Positions 13,572 through 16,869 of a DNA stretch of 16,869 bases are shown piece after piece. Where the stretch lies: the NCBI GenBank assembly GCA_012719115.1, contig JAAYAZ010000087.1, forward strand, positions 1 through 16,869. Direction: 5' to 3'. A program made the translations under genes and the position numbers. The stretch is from Dehalococcoidales bacterium (GTDB lineage Bacteria > Chloroflexota > Dehalococcoidia > Dehalococcoidales > UBA5627). The notes beneath the pieces are model-generated. The model was not told where the DNA came from, did not search any database, and saw only the letters and a list, made by a program, of their open reading frames with translations. The number at the start of each line of letters is the position of its first letter. Position 1 is the first letter of the stretch.

Positions 13572-13725
13572 ACGAAACTGATGAGGGATTACGACAATGT
13601 ATTTACCCCCTCCCCGAATGTTTCGTCCTTCACGAATCCAGCATGACAAAAAAATAACGGAATGACGTTATAATAATGGAATCGACCTTAAATGTAGGCA
13701 AAATGAGTCTTGTTGTGTCCTAAAA

Positions 13726-13755
13726 TTGCAACAGATTATCCATAAACCGTATAAT
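13726..13755 (+). promoter_or_regulatory. Promoter of the radical SAM-ferredoxin pair
   Basis: TTGCAA (13726-13731), 18-bp spacer, TATAAT (13750-13755) on the plus strand, about 20 bp before the TTG start codon. Confidence 0.7.
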
Positions 13756-13774
13756 TAATGCTCTGGAGGATAAT

Positions 13775-15607
13775 TTGACCTACCCCGATAGTATTCTATT
13801 TAATGTAACCAAACCCGCACGCTATACCGGCGGCGAATGGAACAGTGTCGTAAAAGACTGGCAAAAGACCGATATAAAATTCGTCTTGAGCTATCCGGAT
13901 ATCTACGAAATCGGCATGTCCAATATGGCACTTCCCATACTTTACGAGATACTGAACAAGCAGCCGGATGTGCTTGCCGAAAGGGTATTTGCGCCGTGGG
14001 TGGATATGGCTGCCGCAATTAAGGAAGCGGATATTCCCCTGCAGAGCCTTGAAAGCGGACACCCCTTAATTGAATTCGATGTGGTCGGTTTTTCACTGGG
14101 GTATGAACTGACATACACCAACATACTCAATATGCTCAATATGGCAGGGATTCCGGTACTGGCATGCGAAAGGACAGAAGAGCACCCGCTGGTAATTGCC
14201 GGCGGCAACTGCGCACTTAACCCGGAGCCGATGGCAGACTTTTTTGATTTTTTCGTTATCGGCGACGCAGAGCCATTGCTTCCCGAACTTTTATCCTGCT
14301 TAAAAGAATTAAACAGCAAAAAAACGGGGCTATCAAGAAAAGACCGCTTGCGAAAGCTTGCGGCAATACCCGGCATTTATGTTCCCGGTCTGTACACCGT
14401 CGAATATGAAGACGACGGAAGGTTCAAAAGCATCACTCCCACTGTCCCGGAAGCCCCGCAAATTATAAAAAGACAAATCGTAGCCAATCTTCCGCCACCG
14501 GTACTCAATCCGGTAGTTCCCTTTATCGAGGCTACCCATGACCGGGCGGCGATTGAAATCAGCCGCGGTTGTACCCGTGGCTGCCGTTTTTGCCATGCCG
14601 GAATGACATACAGGCCGGTGCGCCAGCGTTCCCATGAAGAAGTATTAGAAGCCGCCGGAGAGCTTATCGATAACACCGGTTACGATGAAATAGCGCTCGT
14701 TTCTCTCAGTACCAGCGACTACCACGAAATCGATAAACTGGTAGAAAAAATGGTTGACCGATACGGTGAAAGAAACATATCCTTATCCCTTCCCAGCCTG
14801 AGATTAATGGTGGATTCGGTAAAACTTATTGATTCTCTGCCGACCGGCAGAAAATCGGGCTTAACCTTTGCCCCCGAAGCCGGTACCCGGAGATTACAGC
14901 GTGTCATTAACAAGTGCATACCTGAGCAGGAAGTACTGGATACCGTATCTGCGGCTTTCGAAAGAGGATGGAAAAGCCTTAAGCTCTATTTCATGCTGGG
15001 GTTGCCCACAGAAACCGATGACGATATTTACGGCATCGTCGAACTGGTGGAAAAAATCCGCGCCGTCGGCAGAGGAATATCCGGGAGAAAACCAAATATA
15101 AGACTTAGCCTATCAACCTTTGTGCCCAAACCGCATACCCCTTTCCAGTGGGTAGCTATGGACAGCGAAGAGAACATAAAACACAAGCAAAACATCTTAA
15201 AAAACAGTCTGCAGAGAAAAGATGTGAATCCTGCCTGGCAGGACTATCCCAGGAGCCTTTTGGAAGCCGTCATTTCGCGCGGGGACCGCAGATTAGGGAG
15301 GGTTATTTATCGTGCATGGCAGATGGGGGCTTATTTCGACGGGTGGGGCGAGCACTTCAAATTCGATATTTGGGATAAAGCCTTCCGCGAGCAAGGAATA
15401 GACCCCTATTTCTATACTCAAAGGGAACTCCAGCCGGACGAACCGTTGCCTTGGGGGCACATCGATACCGGTGTTTCGGTAGAATTTTTAAAGCGCGAGT
15501 ACAAACGGGCACTTGACGAAGAAGAGACCCCGGATTGCCGCAACCATCCCTGCAACGCCTGCGGCACTGAAAAAGTCAATAATCTGTGTATATATAAAAA
15601 ATCTTAA
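13775..15607 (+). CDS. TIGR03960-like B12-binding/radical SAM protein
   Basis: A 610-residue radical SAM protein of the TIGR03960 type. The N-terminal part (residues 33-175) looks like a B12-binding-like Rossmann region: VLSYPDIYEIGMSNMALPIL, then FDVVGFSLGYELTYTNIL, VIAGGNCALNPEPMADFFD and FVIGDAEP. The radical SAM cluster motif is CTRGCRFC (Cys266, Cys270, Cys273), which binds the [4Fe-4S] that cleaves S-adenosylmethionine. The C-terminus ends in NHPCNACGTEKVNNLC, with extra cysteines. Relatives are often fused or adjacent to a DUF2344 (TIGR03936) domain; that part is absent here, and a ferredoxin follows 30 bp later. Start is TTG at 13775 with GGAGGA and 5-nt spacing. The substrate of this family is not established. 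Confidence 0.9.
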   Translation: MTYPDSILFNVTKPARYTGGEWNSVVKDWQKTDIKFVLSYPDIYEIGMSNMALPILYEILNKQPDVLAERVFAPWVDMAAAIKEADIPLQSLESGHPLIEFDVVGFSLGYELTYTNILNMLNMAGIPVLACERTEEHPLVIAGGNCALNPEPMADFFDFFVIGDAEPLLPELLSCLKELNSKKTGLSRKDRLRKLAAIPGIYVPGLYTVEYEDDGRFKSITPTVPEAPQIIKRQIVANLPPPVLNPVVPFIEATHDRAAIEISRGCTRGCRFCHAGMTYRPVRQRSHEEVLEAAGELIDNTGYDEIALVSLSTSDYHEIDKLVEKMVDRYGERNISLSLPSLRLMVDSVKLIDSLPTGRKSGLTFAPEAGTRRLQRVINKCIPEQEVLDTVSAAFERGWKSLKLYFMLGLPTETDDDIYGIVELVEKIRAVGRGISGRKPNIRLSLSTFVPKPHTPFQWVAMDSEENIKHKQNILKNSLQRKDVNPAWQDYPRSLLEAVISRGDRRLGRVIYRAWQMGAYFDGWGEHFKFDIWDKAFREQGIDPYFYTQRELQPDEPLPWGHIDTGVSVEFLKREYKRALDEEETPDCRNHPCNACGTEKVNNLCIYKKS

Positions 15608-15637
15608 ATTTTAAAAGAGGGGGAAACAACTAAAACA

Positions 15638-15811
15638 ATGGTCAAAATCGACGAACAAGCATGCATCGGTTGCGGAGCCTGCACAGACGTATGCCCGCAA
15701 GAAATTCTTTACCTGGACGACAGCGTTTGCAAGGTGTCGGATAACAGCAAGTGCCAGAGCTGCGGGGATTGTAAGGACGCCTGCCCTATGGACGCCATAG
15801 AAGTATCGTAG
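15638..15811 (+). CDS. Small dicluster ferredoxin, 2x[4Fe-4S]
   Basis: A 57-residue ferredoxin with cluster ligands Cys9, 12, 15, 19 and Cys39, 42, 45, 49, plus an extra Cys31. Both motifs end in Cys-Pro as usual. It matches the ferredoxin at 1679-1852 at 41 of 57 positions with no gaps. It sits 30 bp after the radical SAM gene and before a strong terminator, so the two share a transcript, and the ferredoxin is a natural electron donor for reducing the radical SAM cluster (inference). The ribosome site is unusual: GAGGGGG ends about 15 nt before the ATG, further than normal, so expression may be modest. Confidence 0.93.
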   Translation: MVKIDEQACIGCGACTDVCPQEILYLDDSVCKVSDNSKCQSCGDCKDACPMDAIEVS

Positions 15812-15837
15812 AAAATAAATAACAAATAATTAAATGG

Positions 15838-15876
15838 GGGGGAAGTCCCGACTGACAATGCGGACTTCCCCCTTTT
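15838..15876 (+). terminator. Rho-independent terminator after ferredoxin
   Basis: GGGGGAAGTCC (15838-15848) pairs perfectly with GGACTTCCCCC (15862-15872) and is followed by TTTT. The 11-bp GC-rich stem has a 13-base loop. Confidence 0.88.
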
Positions 15877-15908
15877 CAAAAAATTTTTCCTCGATTTCGG
15901 CAAAAATA

Positions 15909-15939
15909 ATGCAACTTTTTGTGTTAAAATGGGTTATCC
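15909..15939 (+). promoter_or_regulatory. Probable ECF-type promoter, copy A, upstream of the sigma gene
   Basis: ATGCAAC (15909-15915), 17 bp, GTTATCC (15933-15939). The AAC-containing -35 and its recurrence before the next gene (16511-16541) with identical spacing fit autoregulation by the ECF sigma factor. The start codon lies only 12 bp after the element, so the transcript would be nearly leaderless. Confidence 0.65.
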
Positions 15940-15951
15940 TTATAAGACATA

Positions 15952-16524
15952 ATGGAGTTAGAGCAGGAAAAAGAGCTGGTTTTTAAAGCAAAGACCGATG
16001 CTTACGCATTCGGATTACTTTATGACGAGTATTACAAAAAAATCTTCGGCTATGTCCTGCACAGGACAGCTAACGTAGAAGTTACTAAAGACATAGTCTC
16101 AGAAGTTTTCCTGAAAGCCCTGCAAAATATAGGGCACTTCGAATGGAGAGGCATCCCCTTCTCCGCCTGGCTGTACCGCATTGCCGAACATGAAATCAGC
16201 AACGGCTACAAACGCAACAAGCATATTATATTTCTCAAACAGGACGCTGAAAATTCAGAAATTCTATCCGATATCTCCATCGAAGACGAGATTGCGTGCG
16301 CTGAAGCCGAAATACAAAAACAAGAGGAATTTCTTTTATTGCACAAGTGCATAGTTAAACTGCCCCATATTTACCAGGAAGTAATTGTTCTCAAGTACTT
16401 CGAGAAAAAACTTATAAGCGAAATCTGTGCCATACTGGGAAAACGCGAGGGAACCGTAAAATCGCTGCTTAACCGCGGAATAAAAAAACTTAAAAAATTA
16501 ATGGATGAAAATGCAACCTTTTAG
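15952..16524 (+). CDS. ECF-subfamily RNA polymerase sigma factor
   Basis: A 190-residue sigma-70 family protein with only regions 2 and 4, as in ECF sigma factors. Region 2 spans about residues 15-85: FGLLYDEYYKKIFGYVLHRT, then DIVSEVFLKALQNI and PFSAWLYRIAEHEISNGYKR. A charged linker precedes region 4 at about 130-185: LPHIYQEVIVLKYFEKKLISEICAILGKREGTVKSLLNRGIKKLKKL, with a clear helix-turn-helix. It directs RNA polymerase to a small set of stress promoters. No ribosome site precedes the ATG, which lies 12 bp after promoter element A. A membrane-anchored gene follows 33 bp downstream, the usual sigma/anti-sigma arrangement. Confidence 0.94.
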   Translation: MELEQEKELVFKAKTDAYAFGLLYDEYYKKIFGYVLHRTANVEVTKDIVSEVFLKALQNIGHFEWRGIPFSAWLYRIAEHEISNGYKRNKHIIFLKQDAENSEILSDISIEDEIACAEAEIQKQEEFLLLHKCIVKLPHIYQEVIVLKYFEKKLISEICAILGKREGTVKSLLNRGIKKLKKLMDENATF

Positions 16525-16541
16525 AAAATTAACGGTTATCC
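16511..16541 (+). promoter_or_regulatory. Probable ECF-type promoter, copy B, upstream of the anti-sigma gene
   Basis: ATGCAAC (16511-16517), 17 bp, GTTATCC (16535-16541). Its -35 half lies inside the last codons of the sigma gene. The match to copy A covers both seven-base blocks and the spacing; the spacers differ otherwise. Confidence 0.62.
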
Positions 16542-16557
16542 TTTATAGAGGTGGATG

Positions 16558-16869
16558 ATGAAAGAAGAGGATTTAATAAAAAAATTGGAGAGTGCCCGGC
16601 TTCCGGAGGCCGAACTGCAAACACACCAAAGGCTCTTGAAAACGGCTTTATTAGAAAAATACGAATCCGCCTCGAATAAAACGGCGACAGCCGCAAAAAG
16701 GAGAAGGATACCGATAATGGATACGATTAAAGAGGTTAACAGGAATAAATGGCTGCGACCGGCTCTGGCAACGTTGTCTGTTGTGGCTATCGTAGCCATG
16801 TTATTTGTAATGCAGCCGTGGACGGGGAACAACGGTTATACCACTTTACTTGCCAAAGTGGAAGCTGCT
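16558..16869 (+). CDS. Probable membrane-anchored anti-sigma factor (3' end outside window)
   Basis: The first 104 codons of a gene open to the window edge. Residues 1-63 are charged and cytosolic in character (MKEEDLIKKLESARLPEAEL, then LLKTALLEKYES and a basic KRRR stretch). Residues about 69-86 form one membrane segment (RPALATLSVVAIVAMLFVM), after which an extracytoplasmic part begins. A short cytosolic head, a single span and an outside sensor directly after an ECF sigma gene is the classic anti-sigma layout, although no zinc-type HxxxCxxC motif is visible. Of the ATGATG pair I prefer the second (16558), which has GAGG at a 6-nt distance. The cytosolic head is short, so assignment rests mainly on context. 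Confidence 0.7.
   Translation, partial: MKEEDLIKKLESARLPEAELQTHQRLLKTALLEKYESASNKTATAAKRRRIPIMDTIKEVNRNKWLRPALATLSVVAIVAMLFVMQPWTGNNGYTTLLAKVEAA

Larger units (their letters stand above)
13171..13774. other. Gene-free stretch rich in short palindromic repeats
   Basis: No credible gene or tRNA is visible in these 604 bp. The two edges hold the HIT promoter and the radical SAM promoter. The middle (about 13236-13660) is a patchwork of pieces that read like widespread intergenic repeats: CATTGCGAGGAGGCC, CGTGG..CCACG arms (13272-13295), a GGACGGGCA/TGCCCGTCC hairpin (13426-13444), a 34-bp palindrome (13470-13503), a GCTTCCC hairpin (13532-13549) and three CCCGA-N4-TCGGG units. Fragments such as ACTCAGTATGACA and CATTCTGGAATCCCG have the same flavour. 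Confidence 0.75.

Noticed and set aside
13368..13649. 93-residue minus-strand reading frame through the repeat region
   Set aside because: It is built from palindromic repeat sequence, with no ribosome site or family resemblance.
13726..13741. TTGCAAC followed by GATTATCC upstream of the radical SAM gene, resembling the ECF element
   Set aside because: The two parts are separated by only a few bases, not 17, and the same TTGCAA fits better as -35 of an ordinary promoter.
13171..13774. tRNA, CRISPR array or insertion sequence in the large gene gap
   Set aside because: The repeats are short, of different kinds and unevenly spaced; no cloverleaf, transposase or regular spacer pattern is present.

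Overview
The window looks like a chromosome segment from an anaerobic bacterium, most plausibly of the Chloroflexota (Dehalococcoidia-like). The signs are: a Gram-positive/Chloroflexi type LexA box (GAAC-N4-GTTC); an ECF sigma factor followed by a short-headed single-span protein; a stand-alone TIGR03960-type radical SAM protein; dicluster ferredoxins; MinD-type ATPases with inserted ferredoxin domains; moderate GC; and frequent TTG starts. This placement is inference from gene content, not from a search.

Positions 1-5808 (minus strand) hold one long, tightly packed gene set that reads leftward from a clear promoter (5858-5886) and a 16-bp perfect palindrome (5829-5844). In transcription order it encodes a DUF134 regulator with a cysteine-rich tail, two DUF5320-like glycine-rich/coiled-coil proteins, a NifX-like metallocluster carrier, a protein with two AbrB-like halves, a zinc-ribbon protein, two MinD-type ATPases each with two [4Fe-4S] sites, a small ferredoxin, a CoA-binding protein, a second NifX-like protein with a His/Cys tail, and a TauE/SafE permease running off the left edge. 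The set resembles the Desulfovibrio ORP (orange protein) clusters in combining paired MinD ATPases with NifX-fold carriers, but it has extra parts. It is the best candidate here for a little-described system: probably a self-regulated metal-sulfur cluster assembly or carrier pathway.

Positions 5809-9135 carry ilvE and plsY (plus strand), a 384-bp gene-free gap, then lexA with its own promoter and SOS box, and rpsT with promoter and hairpin (minus strand). Positions 9136-13170 carry rel (minus), hisS (plus) and a HIT-family hydrolase (minus) whose stop codon overlaps that of hisS.

Positions 13171-13774 are gene-free and consist largely of short palindromic repeats. The 14-bp form CCCGA-N4-TCGGG occurs three times there and once more in the 7602-7985 gap.

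Positions 13775-15811 encode a TIGR03960-like radical SAM protein and a second small ferredoxin, 41/57 identical to the one in the leftmost operon, closed by a strong terminator. Positions 15952-16869 encode an ECF sigma factor and a membrane-anchored probable anti-sigma factor (cut by the window edge). Each is preceded by the same two-part element, ATGCAAC-N17-GTTATCC, which looks like the sigma factor's own promoter.

The ferredoxin genes at 1679-1852 and 15638-15811 are under 60 codons, and the two edge genes (1-749 and 16558-16869) are incomplete; all four were read directly from the sequence.
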